Below, piece by piece: positions 21,958 through 32,720 of a stretch of DNA of 64,000 bases (its first letter is position 1; each line of letters starts with the position of its first letter). The position numbers and the translations under genes are program-made. The stretch is from contig JAAFYY010000001.1 of the NCBI GenBank assembly GCA_014284505.1, positions 8,357,845-8,421,844 of the forward strand, in the 5' to 3' direction. The stretch is from Streptacidiphilus sp. 4-A2 (GTDB taxonomy: Bacteria > Actinomycetota > Actinomycetes > Streptomycetales > Streptomycetaceae). The notes under the pieces were generated by a model. The model had not been told where the DNA came from. It saw nothing but the letters and a program-made list of their open reading frames with translations, and did no database searches.

Positions 21958-21967
21958 GGAACGTTCC
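21958..21967. promoter_or_regulatory. Palindrome GGAACGTTCC upstream of rnd
   Basis: Perfect 10-bp palindrome 82 bp before the rnd start and just downstream of the LuxR-type gene. Possible operator; no regulator can be assigned. Confidence 0.3.
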
Positions 21968-21992
21968 CTCGAACGGTGGAGCACATATCGGA

Positions 21993-22702
21993 CTAGTGGA
22001 TGATCCCGGTGCGAAGTGCCACCGCGACCATGCCCGCGCGGTCCCCGGTGCCCAGCTTCCGGGCGATCCGGGCCAGGTGGCTCTTGACTGTCAGCGCCGA
22101 CAGCCCCATCGCCACCCCGATCGCCTTGTTCGACTGGCCCTCGGCGACCAGCCGCAGCACCTCGACCTCCCGGCCGGACAGCTCCCGGTAGGCGGGCGGG
22201 TGCGGGGTGCCCTGGGCGCTGGGCGCGCCGCCCGGCGCCCCGGGTGCCCCGGGCGCTCCCGGGCGCCGCAGCTGGCCGCCCATGGCCCGGCCGCTCATCG
22301 GGTTGATCCCGTTCAGTCCGGGGCGCTGCATTCCGGCGGTGACCCGGGTCCCGGTCACCACATAGCCCTTGACTCCGCCGGCCAGGGCGCTGCGCACCGC
22401 GCCGATGTCGTCGGCGGCCGACAGGGCCAGGCCGTTGGGCCAGCCCGCGGCCCTGGTCTCGGCCAGGATGGCCAGTCCCGACCCGTCCGGGAGGTGGACG
22501 TCGGCGACGCAGATGTCGCGCGGGGTGCCGACCCGGGGCCGGGCTTCGGCGAGTGAGGACGCCTCGATCACGTCGCGCACGCCCCAGAGCCCACAGATGG
22601 CGGGTGACCGTGCTGCGGACGCGCGGGTCCGCACGACCACCTGGCAGTGGGCTTGGTCGACGGTAGGCGACCAGGTTTGCGGGTGTTCGGAAGGACAGAC
22701 AC
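21993..22702 (-). CDS. LuxR-type response-regulator-like protein (several frameshifts)
   Basis: A receiver-like N-terminal domain (L-G-V-R-D-V-I-E-A-S, I-C-V-A-D-V-H-L-P-D-G-S-G-L) leads to a Gly/Pro/Ala linker and a textbook LuxR helix-turn-helix (E-L-S-G-R-E-V-E-V-L-R-L-V-A-E-G, then S-N-K-A-I-G and L-T-V-K-S-H-L). No histidine kinase gene is adjacent. The C-terminal 200 residues are in one frame; the first about 45 residues need three or four corrections between about 22570 and 22690. GTG at 22702 follows AGGAAG and begins V-S-V-L-P. It sits between rnd and a DUF3000 gene, a conserved streptomycete arrangement. Confidence 0.8.
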
Positions 22703-23179
22703 CAGGCTTCCTGAGGGGATGGCGCGGGGACCCGGGAGACACGATGGGGAGGGTCCTCGTGTGGAAAGGGTCACTGACTGCTTCGGCAGGATGCGTGCCC
22801 GGCTTTAGTGAAAGATCACGATTGAGTGAGTAAAGCCGGGACAATTCGCACATCTTGGACTGCTTGACCGAGCCTAAGTCACCCATAAGTGATCAAAAGT
22901 GATCGACGCGCCCGAATAAGCCACTCTTCGAGGAATTACTGGTCGATACGCTGAGTATTCGGTGTGCGCGTAGGCGCGCACGCCGGTCGGCGTTCCGGGC
23001 CGGGGCCACGCCGCGGGGCGTGCTTTTCGTCACTGTGCGTACCGCCTCGAACGCGCCGACGGCAGGCGCGCGCGGGCGTCGGTCAACCGCTCCCGGTCAG
23101 CCGTGACCGTTCAACCGCTCCCGTTCAACTGCTCCCGGTTCAGCGCGGGTGGCGGCGGGTGGGCAGCGGACCGTCCCGG
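22703..23179. other. Intergenic region upstream of the LuxR-type gene
   Basis: No gene is supported. The AT-richer part 22800-22960 should hold the promoter of the LuxR-type gene and includes a direct repeat AAGTGATC at 22888 and 22898. 23090-23135 contains imperfect TCAACCGCTCCCG repeats that trail the DUF3000 gene. Confidence 0.5.
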
Positions 23180-23758
23180 TCACCGCGCGCCGGAGTGGAA
23201 CGGCGGCAGCCCGCGCACAGGCACAGCAGCTCGCACCAGGCCCGCAGATGCCCGGCGAAGTCACGCGGGTCGTCGACCAGCGGCGTCCAGAGGCCCGGAT
23301 CTCGATGTCGGTGGTGCTCGGCCGCTGCGAGAGCCCGCCGAAGAACTGCGAGGAGCAGCGCGAGACCGTGCCGCTGGGCTCGGCGTAGCGGCGCCCTGCT
23401 GCGCCAGCGAGTCCATCAGCCAGGACCAGCCCACTTCGGACAGCAGCGGGTCGTGCGCCATCTCCGGCTCCAGCTGCGCCCGCCCCAGCGACACCAGCCG
23501 GAACTCGCCCTGCCAGGCGTCATGACCCTCCGGCTCGTGCAGCAGCACCAGCTGGCCGCTGGCCAGCTCCTCGTCCTCCAGCTCGACCGCGGCGGACAGC
23601 GCGAAGGCATGGGGGCCAGCCGGCGTGGCGCCGGGTCTGGGTGACCACCACCTCCGGGCGCAGCCGCGCCGCCTTCAGGGCGGCCACAGCCTCCCGGAAG
23701 GCCGGCGGATCTCCGGGCGCTCCGTCCTCACTCGCGGGTGCCCGCTGACCGCTGCCAT
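23180..23758 (-). CDS. DUF3000 family protein (several frameshifts)
   Basis: Conserved actinobacterial protein of unknown function. Family blocks are clear: P-P-A-F-R-E-A-V-A-A-L-K-A-A-R-L-R-P-E-V-V-V, L-V-L-L-H-E-P-E-G-H-D-A-W-Q-G-E-F-R, D-P-L-L-S-E-V-G-W-S-W-L, and S-G-T-V-S-R-C-S-S-Q-F-F-G-G-L. They lie in different frames, with indels at about 23735, 23600, 23393, 23290 and 23205. ATG at 23758 is the likely start. The C-terminus is uncertain: G-L-P-P-F ending at 23180 fits the family best, 23140 is the other option. Divergent from hemE. Confidence 0.75.
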
Positions 23759-23886
23759 GCCGGAAGAGTAAGACGCTGGCACCTTCCGGTGGCGGAGGCA
23801 CCACCGGCGGGTCTCCATGGCGGCCCTCAAGGGCAGGGTCCGGGTCCCGGGCGGCGGGCGGGGTCGGGCCGCACAGGCACGCATGC

Positions 23887-23892
23887 GAAGAT
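23887..23892 (+). promoter_or_regulatory. Possible -10 element of hemE
   Basis: GAAGAT seven bases before the GTG start of hemE, with no ribosome site; a weak leaderless-promoter match. Confidence 0.3.
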
Positions 23893-23899
23893 TCCACCC

Positions 23900-25026
23900 G
23901 TGAGCGACAGCAGCGGGCCGGGCACCGGCCGCACCGATGACGTGGAGAACAGCGCCGTGAAGGACTCCGCCGTGGGCAGCGCAGCCGACAGCAACCCGGC
24001 CCTGCGGGACTCCGCGTTCCTGCGGGCCTGCCGTGGCGAGGCCGGGACGCACACCCCGGTGTGGTTCATGCGGCAGGCCGGGCGTTCGCTGCCCGAGTAC
24101 CTGAAGATCCGCGAGGGCGTCGCCATGCTGGACTCCTGCATGATGCCGGAGCTGGTCAAGGAGATCACCCTGCAGCCGGTGCGCCGCCACAACGTGGACG
24201 CGGCGATCTACTTCAGCGACATCATGGTGCCGCTCAAGGCCGTCGGCGTGGACCTCGACATCAAGCCCGGCATCGGCCCGGTCGTCGCCAACCCGATCCG
24301 CAGCCGGGCCGACCTGGAGCAGCTGCGCCCGCTGGAGCCGGCCGACGTCTGGTACGTCACCGAGGCCATGGGCCTGATTACCGCCGAGCTCGGCGCCAAG
24401 CCGCTGATCGGCTTCGCCGGGCGCCCTACACGCTGGCCAGCTACCTGGTCGAGGGCGGCCCGTCGAAGAACCACGAGCACACCAAGGCGCTGATGTACGG
24501 CGACCCGGAGCTGTGGCAGGAGCTGCTGGACCGGCTGGCCGCGATCACCTCGGCCTTCCTCAAGGTGCAGATCGAGGCCGGGGCCTCGGCTGTGCAGGTG
24601 TTCGACTCCTGGGTCGGCGCGCTCTCCCCGCGCGACTACCGGCGCTATGTCATGCCCGCCAGCGCCTCGGTGTTCGAGGCCGTCGCCGGCTACGGCGTGC
24701 CGCGGATCCACTTCGGTGTGGGCACCGGTGAGCTGCTCGGGCTGATGGGCGAGGCCGGCGCGGACGTGGTCGGCGTCGACTGGCGGGTTCCGCTGGACGA
24801 GGCCGCCCGCCGGGTCCCCCGGCAAGGCCCTGCAGGGCAACCTGGACCCGACCATCCTGTTCGCCCCGAGTCCGTGGTGCGGGCCAAGGCGGACGAGGTG
24901 CTCGAGTCGGCGGCGGCCAGCGGCCGCGGGCATGTCTTCAACCTCGGCCACGGCGTGCTGCCGAGCACCGACCCGGACGCGCTGACCCGCCTGGTCGCCC
25001 ACGTGCACGAGCGCACCCAGGCCTGA
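23900..25026 (+). CDS. hemE: Uroporphyrinogen decarboxylase (three indels)
   Basis: Decarboxylates uroporphyrinogen III to coproporphyrinogen III in heme synthesis. Signatures: P-V-W-F-M-R-Q-A-G-R-S-L-P-E-Y (substrate-binding arginines) near residue 55, F-S-D-I-M-V-P, and G-F-A-G-A-P-Y-T-L-A-S-Y-L. One G is missing at about 24421, one C is extra at about 24820, and one base is missing at about 24868. Corrected length is about 375 residues. GTG at 23900 gives a variable Ser/Asp-rich N-terminus before the conserved core. First of three heme genes on this strand. Confidence 0.94.
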
Positions 25027-25066
25027 TCCGGGGCCTGATCCCAGGCCTGGTCCAGGGCCTGTCCGG
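25020..25066 (+). repeat. 12-bp tandem array across the hemE stop
   Basis: Four units related to AGGCCTGATCCG; the first contains the TGA stop (25024-25026). Confidence 0.8.
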
Positions 25067-25149
25067 GCCCGGTCCGGTCTGCGGAGGCGGCCGGGTCGGG
25101 GTTCGGGCGGCTGTCCGGCCGCCGGGGCCGGTGTGCGAGAGTGGCGGGC

Positions 25150-26575
25150 ATGCACAGCAGCCCAGCGGCGTCTGCGCCGCTCCAGCAGGTCCTGGTCGTC
25201 GGCGGTGGCATCGCCGGGCTCGCCGCCGCCGCCCGGCTCAGCGGCGCGGACGGCAGCCCGCCGGTCGCCCGGGTCGTCCTGGCCGAGGCCGGCCCCGGCT
25301 CGGCGGCAAGCTGCACGCCGCCGAGATCGAGGGATCACGGTCGACCTCGGCGCGGAGTCCGTGCTCGCCCGCAGGCCGGAGGCGGTCGAACTGGCCCGGG
25401 CCGTCGGCCTGGCCGACGCGCTGGAGCCGCCGACCACCGCCAGGGCCGCGATCTGGACCAGGGGCGCGCTGCGGCCCATGCCCGCCGGGCAGCTGATGGG
25501 CGTCCCCGGCGATCTGGACGCGCTGGCCGCCTCCGGGGTGCTCTCGGCGGCGGGCCTGGCCCGGGCCGCCGAGGAGCCCGACCTGCCGCCGCTCGACCCG
25601 GGCGCGGACGTCTCCGTGGGCCAGTACGTCGGCGAGCACCTCGGGGGTGGTGGACCGGCTGGTCGAACCGCTGCTCGGCGGGGTCTACGCCGGCCAGGCC
25701 GACCGGATCTCGCTGCGGGCCGCGGTCCCGCAGCTGCTGGCGCTGGCCCGCGGCGGCGGCCCGCTGGTCGAGGGGGTGCGCCGGCTCCAGGCCGCCGCCC
25801 CGGCCAACCCGCCCCGGTGTTCACCGGCATCCGCGCGGCATCGGCCGGCTGCCGCAGGCCGTCGCCGACGCCTGCGCGGCCGGGGCCGAACTGCGCACCG
25901 ACGCCCCGGTCACCGGCTGCGGCGGACCCCGGACGGCTGGAGCTGCCTGGTCGGCGGCCGGCCGCTGACCGCCGACGCGGTGGTGCTCGCCGTGCCCGCC
26001 CCGGCCGCCGCTGTCCTGCTCGCGGACCAGGCCCCGGCTGCGGCCGCCGAGCTGGCGGCGATCGAGTACGCCGGTATGGCACTGGTCACCATGTTCTTCG
26101 GCGCGCCGAACTCGGCCGGCTGACCGGCAGCGGCCTGCTGGTGCCGCCGGTGGACGGACGGCTGATCAAGGCGTCCACCTTCTCCAGCAACAAGTGGGGC
26201 TGGCTGGCCGGGTCCGCGCCGGACACCTTTGTGCTGCGTACCTCCGTCGGCCGCCAGGGCGACCAGCAGGTCCTCGACCGGGAGGACGCCGAGCTGGTCG
26301 CGGGCTCGCTCGCGGACCTGCGGGAGGCGGCCGGGATCACCGCCCTGCCCTACGCCGGCACGGTCACCCGCTGGCGCGCCGGGCTGCCGCAGTACCCGGT
26401 CGGGCACCTGGACCGGATCGAGCGGATCGAGCGGCTGGCCGCCGGACTGCCCGGGCTGGCCCTGTGCGGCGCGGCCCACCAGGGCGTGGGCATTCCCGCC
26501 TGCATCGCCAGTGCCCGGCGCGCGGCGGACCTGGTGCGGGGAGCACTGGAGGCGGAAGGGAGAATGGGCGCATGA
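25150..26575 (+). CDS. hemY: HemY-type coproporphyrinogen III oxidase (seven indels)
   Basis: FAD enzyme, now called CgoX in the coproporphyrin-dependent heme pathway. The N-terminal dinucleotide motif V-L-V-V-G-G-G-I-A-G-L-A-A-A is followed by L-G-G-K-L-H and V-D-L-G-A-E-S. The C-terminal FAD contact region reads L-C-G-A-A-H-Q-G-V-G-I-P-A-C-I. Bases appear missing at about 25305, 25333, 25815, 25834, 25917 and 26100, and one G extra at about 25645. Corrected length is about 476 residues, normal for the family. ATG 25150 is used. The stop overlaps the chdC start (ATGA). Confidence 0.9.
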
Positions 26576-27276
26576 CCGAGAGCACCGAAGCGAAGAAGAA
26601 GGCACGTGACCTGAACCAGGTCATCCGGTACACCATGTGGTCGGTGTTCCGGCTCAAGGACGTCCTGCCGGACGACCGCAGCGCCCACGCGGCCGAGGTG
26701 GAGGAGCTGTTCGCGCAGCTCGCCGGGAAGGACGTCACCGTCCGCGGCACCTACGACGTCTCCGGGCTGCGCGCCGACGCCGACCTGATGATCTGGTGGC
26801 ACGCTGAGAACAGCGACGACCTCCAGGAGGCGTACAACCGCTTCCGCCGCACCGCGCTGGGCCGGGCGCTGGAGCCGGTCTGGTCGAACATGGCGCTGCA
26901 CCGCCCCGCCGAGTTCAACAAGTCGCACATCCCGGCCTTCCTGGCGGACGAGACGGCGCGGAACTACGTCTGCGTCTACCCCTTCGTCCGCTCCTACGAG
27001 TGGTACCTGCTGGAGGACGCCGAGCGTCGCCGGCTGCTGATGGAGCACGGCATGCTCGCCCGGGGCTACCCCGACGTCCGGGCCAACACGGTGGCCTCGT
27101 TCGCGCTCGGTGACTACGAGTGGCTGCTGGCCTTCGAGGCCGACGAGCTGTACCGGATCGTGGACCTGATGCGCGACCTGCGCGCCTCGGAGACCCGCCG
27201 GCACGTCCGCGAGGAGGTCCCCTTCTTCACCGGCCGCCGCAAGCCGATCGCCGAGCTGCTGGCCGGTCTGGCCTGA
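26572..27276 (+). CDS. chdC: Coproheme decarboxylase
   Basis: Converts coproheme to heme b, the last step of the Gram-positive heme route. Intact, 234 residues. Conserved Y-P-F-V-R-S-Y-E-W-Y holds the catalytic tyrosine, and M-E-H-G near residue 162 precedes the usual heme-binding histidine region. Translationally coupled to hemY by a 4-base overlap. With hemE and hemY it marks the coproporphyrin-dependent pathway; the ferrochelatase is not in the window. Confidence 0.95.
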   Translation: MTESTEAKKKARDLNQVIRYTMWSVFRLKDVLPDDRSAHAAEVEELFAQLAGKDVTVRGTYDVSGLRADADLMIWWHAENSDDLQEAYNRFRRTALGRALEPVWSNMALHRPAEFNKSHIPAFLADETARNYVCVYPFVRSYEWYLLEDAERRRLLMEHGMLARGYPDVRANTVASFALGDYEWLLAFEADELYRIVDLMRDLRASETRRHVREEVPFFTGRRKPIAELLAGLA

Positions 27277-27314
27277 GGTTTCCCGGTCCGAGGTTTCCCG
27301 GCCTGAGGTTTCCC
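27270..27314 (+). repeat. 15-bp tandem array across the chdC stop
   Basis: GGCCTGAGGTTTCCC, GGTCCGAGGTTTCCC, GGCCTGAGGTTTCCC. The first unit contains the chdC TGA (27274-27276). Confidence 0.9.
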
Positions 27315-27341
27315 GGCCGGGCCGATCCGGTCCGGGCGACG

Positions 27342-27389
27342 GAGCGCCCCCGGTCCCACCGTTGCGGTGGGACCGGGGGCGCTCTGTTT
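27342..27389 (+). terminator. Strong intrinsic terminator of the heme operon
   Basis: Perfect 19-bp stem (5' arm 27342-27360, 3' arm 27366-27384), 5-base loop, followed by TGTTTT. One of the few hairpins in the window with a T-run. Confidence 0.9.
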
Positions 27390-28032
27390 TCGCGGGCCGT
27401 GCTCCCGCGGTTCGCGGAGCGGATGTACACGGAGATATGCAGGTGGAGCCGGGTCCCCCGCTCCCGGCTCCACGTCGTGAAGCATGCCGCGCCGGGCGCC
27501 AGGGGGGAAGACTCGGCCCTGATTCTCAGAGCAAGATTTGAGGTTTCCGGCCGGCCGGCGGGCGACTTGCTCGGCTTGCCCCGCTCTGTGCCGCCCGGAA
27601 CCCCGGATCACCGCTGCCCAACTGTCGCACAGATTTCAAGACTTCACTTCAAGGCCGGAAACCGGACCCTTTTTTGACGGTATGTCACCACCGTTGCGCC
27701 AACTTGTGAAAACGATCGGGGCGCATGTCTGGCGCACCCGGTCGGGCTCGGCTACCTTCCACTCAGCCGCCGAGTGCGGCGTGCGACCACAGAACCCTCT
27801 CCCGACCCCATCCCGGCGCCCGCGCGGCGGGACCCGAGTCCAGTGCCACCGGCGGCTCTGCCGCTTGACCTGTCATGCCCGGAACATTATGAGTTCAGCT
27901 AGTGAACGCGGGCCTGGCGGGCCTGTCCCACCGCTGCTCGCGGCCTGCTTCCGGGCCGGGTGCGGCTGCTTGCCGTGCGGCTGAAAGTCAGGTCAGCCGC
28001 ACGTACCCGACCGCTGCTAGGACTGATCAAGG
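27390..28032. other. Long intergenic region upstream of the glucoamylase gene
   Basis: No coding sequence is supported. It is less GC-rich than its surroundings at 27620-27680 and 27880-27910. GTTCA-GCTAG-TGAAC (27892-27906) is a 5-bp-arm inverted repeat about 130 bp before the glucoamylase start and could be a carbon-control operator. Promoter elements cannot be assigned with confidence. Confidence 0.5.
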
Positions 28033-31000
28033 ATGATCTCCACCCGGCCCAGAAGCAGACCACTGCGCAGCCTTGTCGCTGTGGTCGTCACCCTCTCCGC
28101 GGGCCTCGGCCTCGCGCTCACCGACGCCGCCCCCGCGCTGGCCAGCAGCACCGCCTCCGGCGGGCCCGGCTCGACGCCCTACTGGAACGAGAGCGGCGGA
28201 GTCCAGGGCTTCGCCACCGCGCTGAGCCCCACCTCGAAGGTCTGGTACACGTCGCCGACGGCGCGCTGCAGAACGTCTACTACCCGGAGACCGACGAGCC
28301 GGACACCTACGGCCTCCAGTACTACGTCACCGACGGTTCCGGCTTCACCGACAGCGAGACCGGCAACACACCCACGCCATCTCGCTGGCCGACCCCACCT
28401 CGCTGACCTGGACCCAGACCAACACCGCGACCAGCGGCAAGTACACCATCACCAAGACCTATGTGGCCGACCCCGCCCGCTCGGTGGTCCTGGTCGACAC
28501 CACCTTCACCAACAGGACCAGCAGCCCGCTCCACCTCTACGCCGACTACCAGCCCTACCTGGCCAACCAGGGTGACGGGAACACCGGCGGCACCGACACC
28601 GGCTCGGGCGACCTGGTCGCCGAGAACGGCTCGGTGGCCAGCGCCATGTCGGCCTCCACCGGCTTCAGCGCCACCAGCACCGGCTATGTCGGCACCAGCA
28701 CCAGCGGCGCCACCCAGCTGACCAGCGGGCACGACCTGGCGACCCAGTACTCCGGGGTGGCCTCCAGCGGCCATATCGACCAGACCGCCGAAATCCCGGT
28801 CAACGCCTCCGGGTCGACCACCTTCACCCTCGCGCTGGCCTTCGACAGCACCGAGGCGGCCGCGGTCACCGACGCCGCGAGCTCGCTGAGCACCGGCTTC
28901 GCCGCGGCAGAGAGCTCCTACGAGGCCGGGTGGCACTCCTGGACCGGCGGGCTGAACGCCCCGCCGGCCTCGGTGGCCTCCAGCCCCAGCCTGCTCCAGC
29001 AGTACGACATCTCGCTGATGGAGGTGAAGGCCGACGAGGACCGGACCTACACCGGGGCCTTCGTCGCCGCGCCCAGCGTCCCCTGGGGCGGCAGCGTCAG
29101 CGCGGCGAGTGCCGGAGCGCACGGCTACCACCTGGTGTGGACCCGGGACGAGTACGAGATGGCCACCTCGCTGATGTCGGCGGGCGACACCGCCGACGCC
29201 AGGGACGCCCTGGCCTACCTGCTCAAGTACGAGGTCACTTCGAGCGGCTACGTCAAGCAGAACTCCTGGCTCAACGGCACCGAGGAGTGGGGCGGGCAGC
29301 AGCTGGACGAGGTGGCCGACCCGATCATCCTCGCCTACCAGCTCGGCGTCACCGACCCGACCACCTGGGCCACCCTCAAGGAGGAGGCCGGCTACCTGGT
29401 CAGCAACGGACCGGTGACCGGTGAGGAGCGCTGGGAGGAGATCGGCGGGTACTCGCCGTCGACCATCGCCGCCGAGATCGCGGGCCTGGTCTGCGCCTCG
29501 GTGATAGCCACCGACAACGGCGACACCACCGACGCCGCCACCTACCTGTCGACCGCCAAGACCTGGGCCGCCGACGTGGACGGCTGGACGTACACCACCA
29601 CCGGCTCCTACGGCAACGGCGACTACTTCCTGCGGATCACCCAGGACGGCAACCCCAACTCCGGCGCGAGCATCAGCCTGGCCAACGGCGGCGGCACCTA
29701 CGACGACCGTGACGTCACCGACGCCGGCTTCCTGGAGCTGGTCCGGCTGGGCATCAAGTCCGCCTCGGCCACCGACATCACCAACTCGCTGGCCGCGGTG
29801 GACGACACCATCAAGGTGAACACCCCCGAGGGCCCGGTCTGGCACCGGTACAACCACGACGGCTACGGCGAGACCTCCACCGGCGCGGACTACACCGGCT
29901 CCGGGGTGGGCAACCCCTGGCCGGTGCTCACCGGCGAGCGCGGGGAGTACGACGTCGCGCTCGGCGACACCGCCGACGCCCAGTCGATGCTGGCCACCAT
30001 GCAGGGCGCGGCCGACCCGGGCGGGCAGATCACCGAGCAGGTCTGGGGCAGCAGCACTCCGGCCGCGGACGGCGGCTGGACCCTCGGCCAGGGCGACAAC
30101 TCCTCCACCCCGCTGATGTGGGCGATGGGGCAGTACGTCCGGCTGGCCAACGACATCTCCAACGGCAGCGACGGGGACACCCCGAGCGTCGTCTGCCAGA
30201 CCTTCGGCACCTGCCCGGTCAGCAAGCCGTCCGCCCCACCAAGGTGACCGTCACCGGCACCACCTCGACCACGGCCTCGCTGTCGTGGACGGCCCCGGCC
30301 GGCTCGCCGACCGGCTACAAGATCCTGCGCAACGGGACCCAGGTCGGCACCAGCACCGGGACCAGTTACACCGACACCGGGCTGACCGCCTCCACCGGGT
30401 ACAGCTACACCGTCGAGGCGTACAACTCGGCCGGCACCTCGGCGGCCTCCGCCGCGGTGACCGCCACCACCTCGGCGCCCGGGGTCGCGCCCAACGCGCC
30501 CACCGGGCTGACCGCCGGCACGGTCACCACCTCGACCGTGCCGCTGTCCTGGACCGCGGCCGGCACCAGCGGCAGCTACCCGGTCGCCGGGTACTACGTG
30601 CTGCGCAACGGCACCAGGGTGGCCACCACCACCGGCACCTCCTACACCGACACCGGACTCACCCCGGGCACCGGCTACAGCTACACCGTCGAGGCCTATG
30701 ACACCGACGGCGACGTCTCCGCCGCCTCCACCGCGGTGGCCGCGACCACCGCGACCGGCTACACCCAGACGGTGGACGTCACCGTGCCGGTGAACACCGC
30801 CGCGACCGGGGACGGGGTGTACCTGGACGGCAACTTCTCGGTGCTGGGCAACGGCGGCGGGGACTGGGCGGCGTCGGGGTCGCGATGACCAGGGTGGACG
30901 ACACCCACTACACCGCGACCATCAGCGCGACCACCGAGGCGGCGCTGTCGTACAAGTACGTGCTGGGCGCCTCCTGGAGCGATGTCGAGAAGTCGGCGAG

Positions 31001-31446
31001 CTGCGCGGACATCAGCAACCGCTCGCTGACCGTCGACAACGGGACGACCGGTGACACCGTGCTGAACTGGGGCGGTCCGGACACCTGCGGTTCGGCCGAG
31101 GCGGTGATCGACGTCACCGTGCCCTCCTCGACGCCGAGTTCGGGGACGGTGTACATCGCGGGCGACTTCTCCGGGCTGGGCACCGGGATGTCCTCCGGCC
31201 AGGACTGGCTGGCGGGGCTCTACCCGATGACCCGGACCGGCACCGACACCTGGCAGAATCGTCGTCCCGGCGGTCTCCGGCTCCACCCTGTCCTACAAGT
31301 TCGACCTCAACGGCAGCTGGACGAACGTCGAGGAGGCCTCCTCCTGCGCCGACCAGTCCAACCGGAGCTTCTACTTCAACGGCTCCGACAGCTCCTACAC
31401 CGCGGCCGACACCGTCGCGGACTGGGCCGGACTGAACGGCTGCTGA
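28033..31446 (+). CDS. Secreted GH15 glucoamylase with FN3 and C-terminal modules (five indels)
   Basis: Releases glucose from starch outside the cell. A Sec signal peptide (R-P-R-S-R-P-L-R-S-L-V-A-V-V-V, cleavage after A-L-A-S) leads to the bacterial GH15 beta-sandwich domain and an (alpha/alpha)6 catalytic domain. Landmarks are V-W-T-R-D-E-Y-E-M-A, general acid in G-Q-Q-L-D-E-V-A-D-P and general base in L-T-G-E-R-G-E-Y-D-V. Two fibronectin III domains follow (about 30240-30480 and 30500-30760), then two similar beta-sandwich modules with paired cysteines, likely carbohydrate-binding. Indels at about 28251, 28369, 30234, 30884 and 31257. Corrected length is about 1138 residues. Confidence 0.9.
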
Positions 31447-31559
31447 CCGCGGGCGGCGGCCGCCGCCCGCAGTAGCGCCCGGCGTGCTGCCTGCCGTCCT
31501 CCGCGTGCAGCGGGTGACGGCAGGCAGCCGGTCTGCGGGCCGGTCCGGGGCGGGCCGGT

Positions 31560-32007
31560 TCAGCCTCCGGTGGTCCGGCTGCGCGGCGGCCCGCCGCCGG
31601 GGCCGGCCGGTCCGTGCCGGAGGGCGTGGTCGGCTATGGACCGGGGCGGCGGGCAGCGGCAGTTCGAGGTGCTGGGCGAGCCACTCGGCGCGCCCGCCCT
31701 GCGCGGACAGCACATAGGCGGTGTGCACCCGGGCGTCGTAGGCGACCTCCACCCTGGTGGTGGCCGCGAACTCCTGGGCGTCCAGCGCGTACAGCCGCAG
31801 CACACCGTCGTGCAGCGTGAGCGGCAGCAGGCCGCGGGCGGTGGGCAGCGGGCCGGGCTCCGGGGCGCCGGGTCCGGCGTCCCGTGCGGTGCGGTCCAGG
31901 TCGGCCGGGTGCCCCGGGCGCAGGGCCTGCCGCAGGCGGGCGAAGCGGCCGCGGGCGGGGTCGCTCCGGTGCGAGCGGGTGGTCGGGTCGTGGAATGCGA
32001 TGGTCAT
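31560..32007 (-). CDS. Small hypothetical protein (one probable frameshift)
   Basis: About 148 residues if one extra G at about 31635 is removed. ATG at 32007 follows GGAGG by 10 bases, good evidence that it is real. The N-terminal 55 residues are basic and Arg/Pro-rich; then comes G-L-L-P-L-T-L-H-D-G-V-L-R-L-Y-A-L-D and V-E-V-A-Y-D-A-R-V-H-T-A-Y-V-L, a short beta-rich domain with even codon bias. No family recognised. Convergent with the glucoamylase gene. Confidence 0.6.
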
Positions 32008-32720
32008 GGTGCCGGTACCTCCAGGGGCCGGCCCGACGGCGGCAGGACGTGCCGCGCCAGGCCGTGCGGGAGCGCACCCGGGCCGGGGCAGCGCCGACTG
32101 CCCGACCGCTCGGGTGAGCGGACGAATGATTGAACAGGACTGTTCGTGAAGACTGCTGAGGATCAGTCGGTTTCGCTGCGGAGCCCGATGCACAGGCTGC
32201 TGGAGGCACGGGTGCCGCGCCGACCCGGACTGCTGCCGGTTCTCACAAGGCCCCACCCCCACAGCCGACGCACTCCCGTGCGACTCCACCAGGGCGCGGG
32301 CGGCTCCGGCTGAGCGCGGGCCGCCACGATGTCCCTGGACGACACCCCTCACGTAAGAGCTTCGGCACTGCACGGCGTATCCCCACCCTCGCGGGCCGGA
32401 AGCCACTTGGGGTCACCCCTTAATCCGAGGAGACCTGGCCTGACCCTGGGCGTCTCTCGACGTCGTGGGGTCAGTGGCCTTTATCCGTGCAGACGCCTCA
32501 CCGAACGAGGTGTCGCACCACCAGTCAAGCCACCTTCGCCGGACCAAGTCAAGCCGCGCCCCGAAGTCGCCGGGAGTCGCCCCGGGGAGTCGCCGGGAAG
32601 TCGCCGGAGAGGCCGGGCCGGGAGGCCGCGCGTCACCGACCAGGGCCCCGGCCAGTTCGCCGGAGGGCGGCCGGGCCGCGCGGACGGCCGGTTGTCAGTG
32701 GCTCTCACTACGCTCGGCGC
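32008..32720. other. Intergenic region between hypothetical and hydrolase genes
   Basis: Divergent promoters of the two flanking genes should lie here. GAACAG-GA-CTGTTC (32132-32145) is a perfect 6-bp-arm inverted repeat about 125 bp upstream of the hypothetical gene. 32564-32608 holds four imperfect AGTCGCCGG repeats. No convincing coding sequence is seen. Confidence 0.5.
32709..32714 (+). promoter_or_regulatory. -10 element, leaderless promoter of hydrolase gene
   Basis: TACGCT six bases before ATG 32721; no ribosome site. Confidence 0.5.

Noticed and set aside
22703..22886. N-terminal extension of the LuxR-type protein
   Set aside because: The extension has no ribosome site and untypical composition; GTG 22702 with AGGAAG begins a better N-terminus.
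31114..32406. A 430-residue - strand frame around the small hypothetical gene
   Set aside because: It overlaps the 3' end of the glucoamylase gene; only 31560-32007 has a ribosome site and sensible protein composition.
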